From assembly GCA_044352985.1 (NCBI GenBank), contig JBILCU010000006.1, forward strand, positions 124,001 through 188,000: DNA of 64,000 bases. The letters run 5' to 3'. This stretch comes from JADJDM01 sp044352985. Its GTDB lineage: Bacteria; Bacteroidota; Bacteroidia; B-17B0; Aurantibacillaceae. Of the stretch, positions 17,514 through 26,828 are shown piece after piece; position 1 is the stretch's first letter, and every line of letters begins with the position of its first letter. A program made the translations under genes and the position numbers. Below the pieces are notes generated by a model. It saw only the letters and a program-made list of their open reading frames with translations, did no database searches and had not been told where the DNA came from.

Positions 17514-18502
17514 TACACCAATTGTTTTGCAAGTAAATATTCTGCAATTTGCACTGCATTAGTTGCAGCACCTTTTCTTAAATTATCGGCAACAATCCAC
17601 ATATTAATGGCATTTGGAAGGGTTTCATCCAAACGAATTCTTCCCACAAAAACCTCATCGCGATTGTGAGCATATTTAGGCATTGGATACAATTGTGTTG
17701 CCGGATCATCTTGCACAATAATTCCTGCACTTTCACTCAATATTTTTTTCACTTCGTTTAAGTCAGGTTGTTGTTCAAACTCAATGTTAACGGATTCGCT
17801 GTGGCCACCCATCACCGGAATTCTTACCGTAGTTGCAGTAACTTTTATGGAATCGTCTCCCATAATTTTTTTGGTTTCATTAATCATTTTCATTTCCTCT
17901 TTGGTGTAGCCATTTTCTGTAAATACATCTATCTGAGGAATTACATTCAAATCTATAGGATATTTGTAAGCCATTTCGCCATCAATACCATTTCGCTCGT
18001 TCATTAGTTGATTAACTGCTTTTATACCTGTTCCGGTTACTGACTGATAGGTAGAAACTACTACTCGTTTTACTTTGTATTTTTCATGTAAAGGTTTTAA
18101 AACCACTACCATTTGTATAGTTGAACAATTAGGGTTGGCAATGATTTTATCTTCTTTAGAAAGCACATGAGCATTTACTTCTGGAACTACTAATTGTTTA
18201 GTTGGATCCATGCGCCACGCTGAAGAGTTGTCAATTACAGTTGTTCCTACAGCAGCAAAATGTGGAGCCCATTGTTTAGATGTTTCTCCGCCTGCCGAAA
18301 ACAAAGCAATGTGTGGTTTTTCGTTAATCGCTTCCTGCATGCCTCTTACTGCAAACTCTTTATTATTGAATGTAATTTTTTTCCCAATTGATTTTTCAGA
18401 TGCTACAGGAATTAATTCTGTAATAGGAAATTTTCGTTCCTCTAAAACTTTTAACATGGCAGCACCCACTAAACCGGTTGCTCCAACAACTGCTACTTTC
18501 AT
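17513..18502 (-). CDS. asd: Aspartate-semialdehyde dehydrogenase
   Basis: 329 residues. It reduces aspartyl phosphate to aspartate semialdehyde with NADPH, the branch point to lysine/diaminopimelate, threonine and methionine. Seen: the N-terminal nucleotide site VVGATGLVGAAML, the catalytic cysteine in PNCSTIQM (Cys126) and the catalytic His in GGHSESVNIEF. It is the first gene of a two-gene unit with the LD-carboxypeptidase, which links cell-wall precursor synthesis and recycling. Confidence 0.96.
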   Translation of the reverse strand: MKVAVVGATGLVGAAMLKVLEERKFPITELIPVASEKSIGKKITFNNKEFAVRGMQEAINEKPHIALFSAGGETSKQWAPHFAAVGTTVIDNSSAWRMDPTKQLVVPEVNAHVLSKEDKIIANPNCSTIQMVVVLKPLHEKYKVKRVVVSTYQSVTGTGIKAVNQLMNERNGIDGEMAYKYPIDLNVIPQIDVFTENGYTKEEMKMINETKKIMGDDSIKVTATTVRIPVMGGHSESVNIEFEQQPDLNEVKKILSESAGIIVQDDPATQLYPMPKYAHNRDEVFVGRIRLDETLPNAINMWIVADNLRKGAATNAVQIAEYLLAKQLV

Positions 18503-18662
18503 TATAATTTAAATCTTTTTAATTTACCTGACAAATGTATTAAAACACTTACGACAAAGTATAACAGCAACTAAATCCGAATAACTTTTTTTAAGGATTA
18601 TCCTGTTTAAATCTTTCATTTTAATTCTCCTTTTGTTTGTTATATTTACCTAATCATTATTT

Positions 18663-19616
18663 ATGGAAGCCATTATTGAAAAAGTAGATCGCTATGTGTT
18701 GGAAAAAGAATTAAACAGTGATCGGTTTATACGTAACACCAACAATGGTAAAAACCAGATTTTTATTATTACTCATCACGACTCGCCAAACGTAATGCGT
18801 GAAATTGGTCGTTTGCGAGAAGTTACATTTCGACATGCTGGTGGAGGAACGGGTAAGGCATTAGATATAGATGAGTTTGATATTTCCGAACATCCCTACA
18901 AACAATTATTAGTCTGGAATCCGGAGGACAAAGAAATTGTTGGGGCTTATCGTTTTATCTTATGTAAAGATGCTGAATATAAAGATGGAGAAGTAAAACT
19001 TGCCACAACGGAATTATTTCATTTCTCTGAAAAATTCATGAAAGAGTATTTGCCTTACACGATAGAGTTAGGGCGTTCCTTCATTCAACCTGATTATCAG
19101 CCATCTGAACAATTTCGTAAAGGTTTATTTAGTTTGGATAATTTATGGGATGGTTTAGGTGCTATTATTGTTGATTATCCGGAGATGCGTTATTTCTTTG
19201 GTAAAGTAACCATGTACACTGATTTTAATGCGCAAGCAAGAGACATGATTCTAGCTTTTATGGCTTACTACTTTCCTGATAAAGATAAATTAGTTGAACC
19301 TGTTACTGAACTAAAATTGGGTTATAAAACCAACGTGGATCAATTTATAAAATCACTCGAAGGTTTAAATTACAAAGATGGGCATACTGTTTTAAATAAA
19401 AATGTAAGAGCTATTGGCGAAAACATTCCGCCCTTGGTAAATGCTTATATGAATTTATCTTCTACCATGAAAACCTTCGGAACATCTACTAATCCTACAT
19501 TTGGTGATGTAGAAGAAACCGGATTAATGGTTACTATTAATGATATTTTTGATAGTAAGAAAGAAAGGCACATTAATTCTTATTTAAAAGAGAAATCCGA
19601 AAAACCGTTATCCTAA
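18663..19616 (+). CDS. OlsB-like lipid N-acyltransferase (GNAT superfamily)
   Basis: 317 residues. The block GRLREVTFRHAGGGTG, then LVWNPEDKEIVGAYRF and YTIELGRSFI matches the Acetyltransf_5/OlsB-type domain, which transfers 3-hydroxyacyl groups from acyl carrier protein to an amino acid in making aminolipids (ornithine lipids; glycine lipids in Bacteroides). Which amino acid is used here cannot be told. The stop overlaps the engB start by 1 nt. Confidence 0.75.
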   Translation: MEAIIEKVDRYVLEKELNSDRFIRNTNNGKNQIFIITHHDSPNVMREIGRLREVTFRHAGGGTGKALDIDEFDISEHPYKQLLVWNPEDKEIVGAYRFILCKDAEYKDGEVKLATTELFHFSEKFMKEYLPYTIELGRSFIQPDYQPSEQFRKGLFSLDNLWDGLGAIIVDYPEMRYFFGKVTMYTDFNAQARDMILAFMAYYFPDKDKLVEPVTELKLGYKTNVDQFIKSLEGLNYKDGHTVLNKNVRAIGENIPPLVNAYMNLSSTMKTFGTSTNPTFGDVEETGLMVTINDIFDSKKERHINSYLKEKSEKPLS

Positions 19617-20236
19617 TGACAATCAGCAAGGCTGTTTTTGTAAAAAGCAGCAAAGAAATAAAACAATTACCTAAACCCGATAAACCCGAATATGCATTTA
19701 TTGGGCGAAGTAATGTGGGTAAAAGTTCGTTAATTAATATGTTGTGCAACAATAATAAGTTGGCTCAAACATCTGCAAAACCAGGAAAAACAAAATTGAT
19801 TAATCATTTTTTAATTAACGACAATTGGTACTTGGTAGATTTACCGGGTTTTGGTTATGCAAGTGTTTCTAAAAGTTCGAGAGCTGAATTTGAAGGAATG
19901 ATAAGTGATTACTTTACTAAACGTAAAAGTTTAGTGTGTACGTTTTTATTAATTGATAGCCGTTTACCAATGCAACAAATTGATTGTGAATTTATGAACT
20001 GGCTGGCCGAAAAAGAAATGCCCTTTGTTTTAGTATTTACTAAAACCGATAAATTAGGAAAAACAGAGTTAGAAAAAAACATTACAAATTATAAAAAACA
20101 AATTTTAGGTTGGTTTACCGATTTGCCAGATATTTTTCTGAGCTCTTCCGAAAAAAGATTGGGAAAAGATGACATCTTAAATTTTATTAACGAAAATTTG
20201 ATTCACTTTAAACCTCTTCCCATAGAAAACGACTGA
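19616..20236 (+). CDS. engB: Ribosome-biogenesis GTPase EngB (YihA/YsxC)
   Basis: 206 residues. An essential-type small GTPase needed for assembly of the large ribosomal subunit. GTPase motifs are G1 GRSNVGKSSL, G3 DLPGFGYA, G4 TKTDK and G5 near SSSEKRLG. The start overlaps the previous stop (TAATG). Confidence 0.96.
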   Translation: MTISKAVFVKSSKEIKQLPKPDKPEYAFIGRSNVGKSSLINMLCNNNKLAQTSAKPGKTKLINHFLINDNWYLVDLPGFGYASVSKSSRAEFEGMISDYFTKRKSLVCTFLLIDSRLPMQQIDCEFMNWLAEKEMPFVLVFTKTDKLGKTELEKNITNYKKQILGWFTDLPDIFLSSSEKRLGKDDILNFINENLIHFKPLPIEND

Positions 20237-20274
20237 TTTATTAGTAAATTTGTATTCAATAAATTAAACAACAA

Positions 20275-21021
20275 ATGGATAATTTCAATTTTAACAGAAG
20301 TACAAACATCAACAGTTTTAACACACAAGTTGAAGCAAAAACACGTTCGTTAATGACCCAGACATTTATCTGGATGGCATTAGCGATGGTGGTTTCTATT
20401 ATTGGATCACTATTATTTGCATATAACCCGTCTTTATTTGAATTATTGTACAACATCGATGAATCAACCGGAACTGCAAAACCAACTATTTTATACTGGA
20501 TTTTATTATTTGCTCCTTTTGCATTTATCCTGGTAATGAATTTTGGCTTTAACCGCTTATCTTTCCCTGCTTTATTAGGCTTATTTATGGCTTATGCAGC
20601 CTGTACAGGAATTACTCTTAGCGTTGTTATTCCGGCTTATGGTGAAAATACCGTTTTAAAAGCTTTCGGTTCTGCAGCAGGTTTATTTGGGTTAATGGCT
20701 GTTGTAGGGGCAACTACAAAAACAGACTTAACCAATTTTGGAAGAATTATGATGATAGGTGTATTTGGAATTGTAATTGCATCTCTTATCAATATGTTCA
20801 CTAAAAGTTCAGGTTTCGATTATTTAATTAGCATTGTTGGTGTTGCTGTTTTTACAGGTTTAGTAGCTTTCAATGTTCAACGCATTAAAAATTTAGCTGC
20901 TGAAAACGACGGCACTGAAGTGTACAAAAAATTAGGAGTAATGAGTGCATTTACTTTGTACCTTGATTTCATTAATATCTTCTTATTCTTGCTAAGAATT
21001 TTTGGTGGAAGAAGAGAGTAA
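20275..21021 (+). CDS. Bax inhibitor-1/YccA family membrane protein
   Basis: 248 residues. A hydrophilic N-terminus (about 1-25) is followed by seven predicted membrane helices and the family's C-terminal block YLDFINIFLFLLRIFGGRRE. BI-1 proteins are inner-membrane proteins linked to ion leak and membrane-protease control; the role in bacteria is not settled. A good -7 element TAAATTTG lies at 20245-20252, though without a clear -33. A terminator follows the gene. Confidence 0.92.
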   Translation: MDNFNFNRSTNINSFNTQVEAKTRSLMTQTFIWMALAMVVSIIGSLLFAYNPSLFELLYNIDESTGTAKPTILYWILLFAPFAFILVMNFGFNRLSFPALLGLFMAYAACTGITLSVVIPAYGENTVLKAFGSAAGLFGLMAVVGATTKTDLTNFGRIMMIGVFGIVIASLINMFTKSSGFDYLISIVGVAVFTGLVAFNVQRIKNLAAENDGTEVYKKLGVMSAFTLYLDFINIFLFLLRIFGGRRE

Positions 21022-21040
21022 TATCAACAATATTTTTGAT

Positions 21041-21068
21041 AAAGCTGCCTCAAAAGGGCAGCTTTTTT
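21041..21068 (+). terminator. Rho-independent terminator
   Basis: AAGCTGCC, a short loop, GGCAGCTT and a run of T. It lies 20 nt after the BI-1 gene. Confidence 0.85.
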
Positions 21069-21079
21069 AATTAATAAAC

Positions 21080-21445
21080 ATGAATAATAACAGATCATCT
21101 ACTGAATTTTTTAATTCTGTTTACGAATTAGTTCGATTAATCCCAAAAGGTAGAGTGACCACCTATGGTGCTATTGCAAAATGCTTGGGCGCACCTCGTT
21201 CTTCTCGTTTAGTGGGTTATGCTATGAACAATTCACATACTCAACTTCCAAAAGTTCCTGCCCATCGTGTTGTAAACAGAAATGGTTTACTAACCGGCAA
21301 ACATCATTTTTCCACTCCTTTCGAAATGGAGGAATTACTAAAAAATGAAGGTATACTTGTACTTAATAATGAAATAGTAAATTTCAAAGAAAAGTTTTGG
21401 GACCCCGAGAATCTTCTTGATTCAGATGAGCCCAATCAACCATGA
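21080..21445 (+). CDS. Alkyltransferase-like protein (inactive MGMT homologue)
   Basis: 121 residues of the DNA-binding C-terminal domain of O6-alkylguanine-DNA alkyltransferase: RVTTYGAIAKCLGAPRSSRLVGYAM is the helix-turn-helix with the arginine finger (quoted only as landmarks near residues 26-49). The active-site PCHR is replaced by PAHR (Ala61), so it cannot accept alkyl groups. ATL proteins bind O6-alkylguanine and hand the lesion to nucleotide excision repair. Its 3' end overlaps miaE on the other strand by 10 bp. The C-terminal tail after about residue 105 is acidic. Confidence 0.88.
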   Translation: MNNNRSSTEFFNSVYELVRLIPKGRVTTYGAIAKCLGAPRSSRLVGYAMNNSHTQLPKVPAHRVVNRNGLLTGKHHFSTPFEMEELLKNEGILVLNNEIVNFKEKFWDPENLLDSDEPNQP

Positions 21446-22020
21446 ATGCTTTCGCGTTTACTATAATTAGTTATAATTTGTGCTTCATAATCTAACCACT
21501 CTTTCCATCGCTTTTGTACATCAACTTGATCTTCACAATACTTTTTAGCAAATGAAATAAATGTAGTATAATGAGTTGCTTCACTAATCATTAACTCACG
21601 ATAAAATTCGCGTAAATCTTCATCATTTATTTTTTCAGATAATAATTTAAATCGCTCACAGCTTCTTGCTTCAATCATTGCGGCAAACAATAAACGATCA
21701 ACCAAAGCAATCGTTCGGTTATAGCCTTTTTTCATGAACTTATAAAGTTCTCCAACATAATCGTCTTTTCGCTCGCGACCTAAAACATATCCTCTTTTTT
21801 TAATTTGTGCGTGAACTTGCTCAAAATGAGTTAACTCTTCTTTTGCTAAAGCAAGCATAGCATCTACTAAATCCGTTAGCTCAGGATAGTTAACAACAAG
21901 AAAAATAGCATTACTAGCCGCTTTTTGTTCACAAAAAGCATGATCGGTTAAAATTTCTTCTATGTTATTGTCCACAAGATTTACCCATCTTGGGTCGGTT
22001 GGCAGCTTTAAACCTAACAT
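21436..22020 (-). CDS. miaE: tRNA-(ms2io6A37) hydroxylase MiaE
   Basis: 194 residues of the ferritin-like di-iron MiaE family, which hydroxylates the isopentenyl group of ms2i6A at position 37 of tRNAs reading UNN codons. Di-iron ligand pattern: Glu31 (HAFCEQKAA), Glu62-x2-His65 (KEELTHF), Glu117 (IEARSCERF) and Glu147-x2-His150 (SEATHY). The enzyme needs MiaA and MiaB products, which are not in this window. Confidence 0.92.
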   Translation of the reverse strand: MLGLKLPTDPRWVNLVDNNIEEILTDHAFCEQKAASNAIFLVVNYPELTDLVDAMLALAKEELTHFEQVHAQIKKRGYVLGRERKDDYVGELYKFMKKGYNRTIALVDRLLFAAMIEARSCERFKLLSEKINDEDLREFYRELMISEATHYTTFISFAKKYCEDQVDVQKRWKEWLDYEAQIITNYSKRESIHG

Positions 22021-22085
22021 ATTTGTGTTTTTTTAGGAATTGCAAATTTAAAGATAAAATAGTTTGAATAAAGTAAAAACTCATC

Positions 22086-22112
22086 CTTTAAAAGAACAAA
22101 AATCTTTTAAAG
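22086..22112. other. 10-bp perfect inverted repeat followed by a T-tract
   Basis: CTTTAAAAGA, a 7-nt loop and TCTTTTAAAG, then six T. It lies between the divergent miaE and LptF/G-permease genes, upstream of a TATTTTTG -7 element at 22163-22170. It has the shape of a terminator but no plus-strand gene ends before it, so an operator role is also possible. Confidence 0.45.
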
Positions 22113-22181
22113 TTTTTTAGCAGAGTACCTTAACATTAGTCTATTTACTAATTAGGAAATCGTATTTTTGACGATTAATCA

Positions 22182-23618
22182 TTGAAAACACTACATCTAT
22201 ACCTCATTAAGAAGTTTATCCCTCCTTTTTTAGGGACCTTATTCATTACGGTGTTTGTTTTCTTTATGATTTTTGTTTTTACCTATATAGATGAAATTGC
22301 AGGTAAAGGAATTGATGGGATAACTTTAGCGAAAATGTTTAGTTATACCTTTTTAATGTTTGTTCCACAATCCATGCCTTTGGCTATTTTACTTTCTTCT
22401 ATTATGACTTTTGGTGGTTTAGGCGAAACCTATGAGTTGGCAGCCATGAAATCTTCAGGCTTGTCTCTTATTAAAATCATGCAACCTGTAGTTTATTTTA
22501 TATTTTTTCTGGCAATTGTTTGTTTTGCATATAGCAATTACACCATGCCTTATATTCATTTAAAGCAATCTTCACTTTTATACGATGTAAGGGGAGCAAA
22601 ACCAACTTTAAGTATAAAAGAGTCTGTTTTTTATAACGGTATAGAAGGCTATAGTATCAGGGTGGGAAAAAAAGAAAACGATGGAAAAACCATTAAAAAT
22701 GTTACTATTTATGATCATCACGAAGGAAAAGGAAACCTAGTACAAATGTATGCCGACTCGGGATTATTAGAAACTACCTCAGATAAGGAAAAATTAATAA
22801 TGACACTATATAACGGAAATCGTTACCAACAATTATTAAGTGATCCTATTGATTTTAAAAGAAGACCAATGATTTCTTTTTCTTTTGAGAAACAAAGAAT
22901 TGTTTTTGACTTAAGCGGATTTAAAATTAAACGCACCAACGAAGAGTTATTTAGAAACAATGCAGAAATGATGAATGTTTCTCAGTTAACTAATTATGTA
23001 GACACTATACAAAAAGAAAAAGATAAACTTACAGAAACAACCTTTGCAAATTATTCCAATTATTTTAATTCTAAAGCTGTTCGATCATCACGAGTGTCTG
23101 ATTCTTTAAATACAGCTTTTATTAGTATTAATGAGTATTTAACTAGAGTAAACGCAAACACAAAAGCTCAAATATTTGAAAATGCGTTAACGCAGGCAAG
23201 AAGTTGTGACAGTTATTTGACTGAAAAAGAAATTGAGTTTAGGGGCAAAAATGACGAAGAAGCTAAATTTCTAGTAAACTGGCACAAAAAATTTACATTA
23301 TCATTTGCTTGTTTTGTTTTATTTTTTGTTGGCGCACCACTTGGTGCTATAGTTAGAAAAGGTGGTTTAGGAATGCCTGTAGTTATTTCCGTTATATTAT
23401 TCATTATCTACCATGTTATATCTTTCAGTGCAGAAAAAATGGCTCTGGAAGGAGAAATGCAGCCTTTAGTTGCGATGTGGATTGGTCCCTTTTTATTTTT
23501 ACCCTTTGGCATTTGGTTGTCTGTTAAAGCAGCAAAAGATTCGAGCTTATTTGATGGAACCGTTTATATTACTTTTCTTAAAAAAATAATTGCATTTAAA
23601 AAGTCAAAACAGGTATAA
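22182..23618 (+). CDS. LptF/LptG family permease
   Basis: 478 residues, starting at TTG (MKTLHLYLIKKFIPPFLGTL). Three membrane helices at the N-terminus and three at the C-terminus surround a large periplasmic beta-jellyroll-like region, the YjgP/YjgQ layout. These permeases pair with LptB to extract lipopolysaccharide from the inner membrane. Which of LptF or LptG it is cannot be decided. The -7 element TATTTTTG ends 11 nt before the start codon. The stop overlaps the next gene by 1 nt. Confidence 0.88.
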   Translation: MKTLHLYLIKKFIPPFLGTLFITVFVFFMIFVFTYIDEIAGKGIDGITLAKMFSYTFLMFVPQSMPLAILLSSIMTFGGLGETYELAAMKSSGLSLIKIMQPVVYFIFFLAIVCFAYSNYTMPYIHLKQSSLLYDVRGAKPTLSIKESVFYNGIEGYSIRVGKKENDGKTIKNVTIYDHHEGKGNLVQMYADSGLLETTSDKEKLIMTLYNGNRYQQLLSDPIDFKRRPMISFSFEKQRIVFDLSGFKIKRTNEELFRNNAEMMNVSQLTNYVDTIQKEKDKLTETTFANYSNYFNSKAVRSSRVSDSLNTAFISINEYLTRVNANTKAQIFENALTQARSCDSYLTEKEIEFRGKNDEEAKFLVNWHKKFTLSFACFVLFFVGAPLGAIVRKGGLGMPVVISVILFIIYHVISFSAEKMALEGEMQPLVAMWIGPFLFLPFGIWLSVKAAKDSSLFDGTVYITFLKKIIAFKKSKQV

Positions 23619-24817
23619 TGAGAATACTGCAAATTTCGAATAAAGCGCCTTATCCACCAAATGATGGCAGCTCTATTGCTGTATATAATATGGCCAAAGG
23701 CTTTATTCAGAACAATGTAGATTTTCATTTCATTACCATCAATACCAAAAAACATTTTAAATCAGATGTTTTGGTGCCAGATGATTTTAAGAAAAAAAGC
23801 CATTACACCTCCGTTTATAAAAACACCGGCATAAAGCCGATTGGGGCGATATTAAATTTATTTACCAATGAGTCGTATTTTATTTCCAGATTTGTTTTTA
23901 AAGAATTTGAAAGCGAGTTGATTAGTTGCTTAATTAAGCATGAATTTGATATTGTGCAAATTGAAGGCATATTTATGGCTCCTTATATTCCTATAATCAG
24001 AAAGCATTCAAAAGCAAAAATTACCATTCGTACACACAATGCAGAGCATGTTATTTGGGATAGGCTCATACAAAACGAAGGAAATGAATTGAAAAAACAA
24101 TATCTTCAGTTACAAAATAAACGGCTTAAAAAAACTGAAATAGAATTATTAGGAATTGCAGATGCCATTATTCCAATCACCCCTACTGACAAAATTATTT
24201 TTGAAGAATTAGAAATAAAATCAAATTACTTTATTTCGCCTACAGGTATTGATATAGATAGGTATCAAATAGATTACAGCAAAGAAAAACCAATTACTTT
24301 TTTTCACCTTGGCTCTATGGATTGGATGCCAAACGTAGAAGGCGTTGATTGGTTTTTAAAAGAAGTGTATCTACCTTATTTTCAAAATAACGAAGCTATT
24401 ACTTTTAATTTTGCTGGAAGATTTATGCCTAAGCGTTTTTTAGAACAATCATCAAAAAACCTTCAGTTTATAGGTAGTGTAGAAGATAATATTTCCTTTT
24501 ATAATCAACACGATGTAATGCTTGTTCCACTTCAATCTGGAAGCGGAATGCGAATAAAAATAATAGAAGGCATGGCTATGGGAAAAGCAATTATCTCAAC
24601 AAGTATAGGTGCAGAAGGAATTCCGGTTACGCATTTGGAAAACATTATTATTGCGGATAATCCTAAAGAATTTGCAGATGCAATTACAGATCTTGCTAAA
24701 AACGATGAGCTAAAACTAAAACTAAAAAAAAATGCTCGCTCTTTTATTCAAAATCATTTTGACAATAAAAATCTTGTAAATCAATTATTAATTTTTTATA
24801 AAGATCTCACTCGTTAA
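23618..24817 (+). CDS. Family 4-type glycosyltransferase
   Basis: 399 residues, GT-B fold, retaining. The N-terminus MRILQISNKAPYPPNDGSS is the usual glycine-rich acceptor loop, and the C-terminal EGMAMGKAIIST is the nucleotide-sugar Ex7E region. Translationally coupled (TAATG) to the LptF/G permease, which points to envelope polysaccharide or LPS work, though donor and acceptor are unknown. Confidence 0.85.
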   Translation: MRILQISNKAPYPPNDGSSIAVYNMAKGFIQNNVDFHFITINTKKHFKSDVLVPDDFKKKSHYTSVYKNTGIKPIGAILNLFTNESYFISRFVFKEFESELISCLIKHEFDIVQIEGIFMAPYIPIIRKHSKAKITIRTHNAEHVIWDRLIQNEGNELKKQYLQLQNKRLKKTEIELLGIADAIIPITPTDKIIFEELEIKSNYFISPTGIDIDRYQIDYSKEKPITFFHLGSMDWMPNVEGVDWFLKEVYLPYFQNNEAITFNFAGRFMPKRFLEQSSKNLQFIGSVEDNISFYNQHDVMLVPLQSGSGMRIKIIEGMAMGKAIISTSIGAEGIPVTHLENIIIADNPKEFADAITDLAKNDELKLKLKKNARSFIQNHFDNKNLVNQLLIFYKDLTR

Positions 24818-24836
24818 TTATTAAAAACTATAGCTT

Positions 24837-25787
24837 TTGAAAACATCTTTTTTATCCTGGTTTTTGCTCATTTTATTATCACTTGTGTGGGGAAGTTCTT
24901 TTATTCTAATGAAAAGAGGATTAGAAGCATTCACTAGTGAGCAAGTTGCTGCTTTACGAATAGTAATTGCATTTTTATTTTTATTCCCTTTATTAGTAAA
25001 ACATTATAAAGTAAACCTAAAGAAAAACTGGAAGGGTTTAATCATTATGGGGGTGTTTGGAAACCTTATCCCCGCATTTTTATTTACAAAAGCAGAAACC
25101 GGCATTAGTAGCGCACTTGCTGGAATGCTTAATGCGTTAACTCCTATTTTTGCGATTTTAGTCGGGATGATTTTTTTTAAGACTTCTACAAGTAGAAATC
25201 AAATAATTGGTGTTGTTATTGGGTTATTGGGCGCTTTACTTTTGGTTAGTTTTGATAAAAGCAATTCGCAAAGCAGCAATAATAATTGGTTTGCTTTAAT
25301 GGTTGCCGGTGCTACATTATGTTATGCCATAAGTGTAAACGGAATAAAAAGATATTTATCGGAAGTAAACTCAATAACCGCATCGGTTTGGTCGTTTACT
25401 ATTATTGGATCAATAACTCTTGTTTTTCCGATACTGCAAAATTTAATTTTTGGCAAACCTGATGAATTGAATTTGTGGGAAGATGTTTTTTACAGACTTC
25501 GTGTAAATCCTCTTGCCTGGGAAAGTTTGGGTTTTGTATGCATACTTGCGATTGTTGGTTCTGCTATTTCTGTTATTTTATTTAATGTGTTGATTAAAAA
25601 CTCAACTGCTATTTTTGCTTCTTCCTGTACCTATTTAATTCCTGTTGTTGCTGTGATGTGGGGAACATTAGATGGCGAAAAGGTTGTTGTTTTTCAGCTA
25701 TTAGCGATATTAATAATATTGTCAGGAATTTGGCTCATTAACAAAAAGAATTTATCCAAAGAGGTTTTAAGTCAAAAAGAAGTTTAA
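24837..25787 (+). CDS. EamA-family (DMT) transporter
   Basis: 316 residues with ten predicted membrane helices in two EamA repeats (about 8-140 and 150-305). The N-terminal LLSLVWGSSFILMKRGLEAF is typical of RhaT/EamA metabolite exporters. The start codon is TTG, 19 nt after the glycosyltransferase. Substrate unknown. Confidence 0.88.
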   Translation: MKTSFLSWFLLILLSLVWGSSFILMKRGLEAFTSEQVAALRIVIAFLFLFPLLVKHYKVNLKKNWKGLIIMGVFGNLIPAFLFTKAETGISSALAGMLNALTPIFAILVGMIFFKTSTSRNQIIGVVIGLLGALLLVSFDKSNSQSSNNNWFALMVAGATLCYAISVNGIKRYLSEVNSITASVWSFTIIGSITLVFPILQNLIFGKPDELNLWEDVFYRLRVNPLAWESLGFVCILAIVGSAISVILFNVLIKNSTAIFASSCTYLIPVVAVMWGTLDGEKVVVFQLLAILIILSGIWLINKKNLSKEVLSQKEV

Positions 25788-25856
25788 ATTCTTAGTTAAA
25801 CCAAATTTAGCACATAATGAGCCAATTAACACATTCAATAAACTACGTATTTCTTA

Positions 25857-26465
25857 TTAAGCTGCCCATCTGTTTTGTATGTTAACCTTCAGTACTAAAT
25901 GAGCATGTAGTTTTTTTAATGCGCGATGATGCATCACCCTAACATTGTTTTCGGTTTCATTAATATATTCTGCAATTTCCTCATAGTTCATATCAAACCA
26001 ATATTTTAATTTGATAATCGTAAAATATTTTTCGGGTAATTGTTTAGCTGTCCTAACCAGTTTTATGAATTTATCTTTTTTTGAAATGTATTTTAACCAG
26101 GCATCTTCTCCGGCAATTTCATTTTTTAATGAGCCGTCTTCATAGGTTTCATCTACGCTAATAAATAGGTTTGTTTTCTTTTGGTTTCTGCAGAAATCCA
26201 TATAGGTATTGTAACAAATGGTTGCTACCCATGCCCAAAAACCCGATTCAGGAAGATTATTCTTTGGTTTAAACGTATCTATTTTATTTAGAATTTTTAC
26301 GATAACTTGCATAACCAATTCCTCTTTTTGGTCACGGCATTTAATATCGTTTGAATAAACTTTGCTTTTTACAAAGCTTAAACTTCTTCTCATTAATTCT
26401 TCTTGGGCTAACTTATTACCTTCGGTATAAGCAGTAAGCAAGTTGTTTAAAGGCACACTTCTCAT
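25857..26465 (-). CDS. RNA polymerase sigma factor, ECF-like (sigma-70 family)
   Basis: 202 residues with region 2 (about 25-95, including FWAWVATICYNTYMDFCR) and region 4 (about 130-185, helix-turn-helix YWFDMNYEEIAEYINETENN). No anti-sigma gene is next to it: the neighbours are a convergent transporter and tRNA-Cys. Target promoters are unknown. Confidence 0.88.
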   Translation of the reverse strand: MRSVPLNNLLTAYTEGNKLAQEELMRRSLSFVKSKVYSNDIKCRDQKEELVMQVIVKILNKIDTFKPKNNLPESGFWAWVATICYNTYMDFCRNQKKTNLFISVDETYEDGSLKNEIAGEDAWLKYISKKDKFIKLVRTAKQLPEKYFTIIKLKYWFDMNYEEIAEYINETENNVRVMHHRALKKLHAHLVLKVNIQNRWAA

Positions 26466-26674
26466 AGGCTTTAGTTTTTAAGGATAAATAACTAAGTAGA
26501 AGTGTTGCTTATATATTTGTGATTAAAGTTAAAGTAGTTGTTTAATCATTCTTGCTTTTGTAAGATTTTTTTATTTATACTTTTTATAACGCATAAAAAT
26601 ATTTTTGGTTACAAAAAAAGAAAATAATTTTTTTTGAATTCGAGAGATTACAAAAAATAAAGGCTATAAAAAAA

Positions 26675-26691
26675 CCCCTGATTTACAGGGG
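26675..26691 (-). terminator. Terminator behind tRNA-Cys
   Basis: CCCCTG, loop TAAAT, CAGGGG on the minus strand, followed by seven T. It begins 14 nt after the 3' end of the tRNA. Confidence 0.8.
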
Positions 26692-26705
26692 ATTTTTGTT
26701 TTCAG

Positions 26706-26776
26706 AGGTCCCGACCAGATTCGAACTGGTGTGGAAGCTTTTGCAGAGCTCTGCCTAGCCACTCGGCCACAGGACC
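26706..26776 (-). tRNA. tRNA-Cys (anticodon GCA)
   Basis: 71 nt fold into a full cloverleaf. The acceptor is GGTCCTG/CGGGACC, the D-stem GCC/GGC, the anticodon stem GAGCT/AGCTT with loop CTGCAAA (anticodon GCA), and the T-arm ACCAG-TTCGAAT-CTGGT. The discriminator base is U, as expected for tRNA-Cys. CCA is not encoded. The remaining 26466-26705 stretch shows only AT-rich DNA and the terminator. Confidence 0.97.
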
Positions 26777-26828
26777 AATTTATTTGGTTGACAAAAGTAT
26801 AAAAAAATTCAATTCAAACAACAATTCA

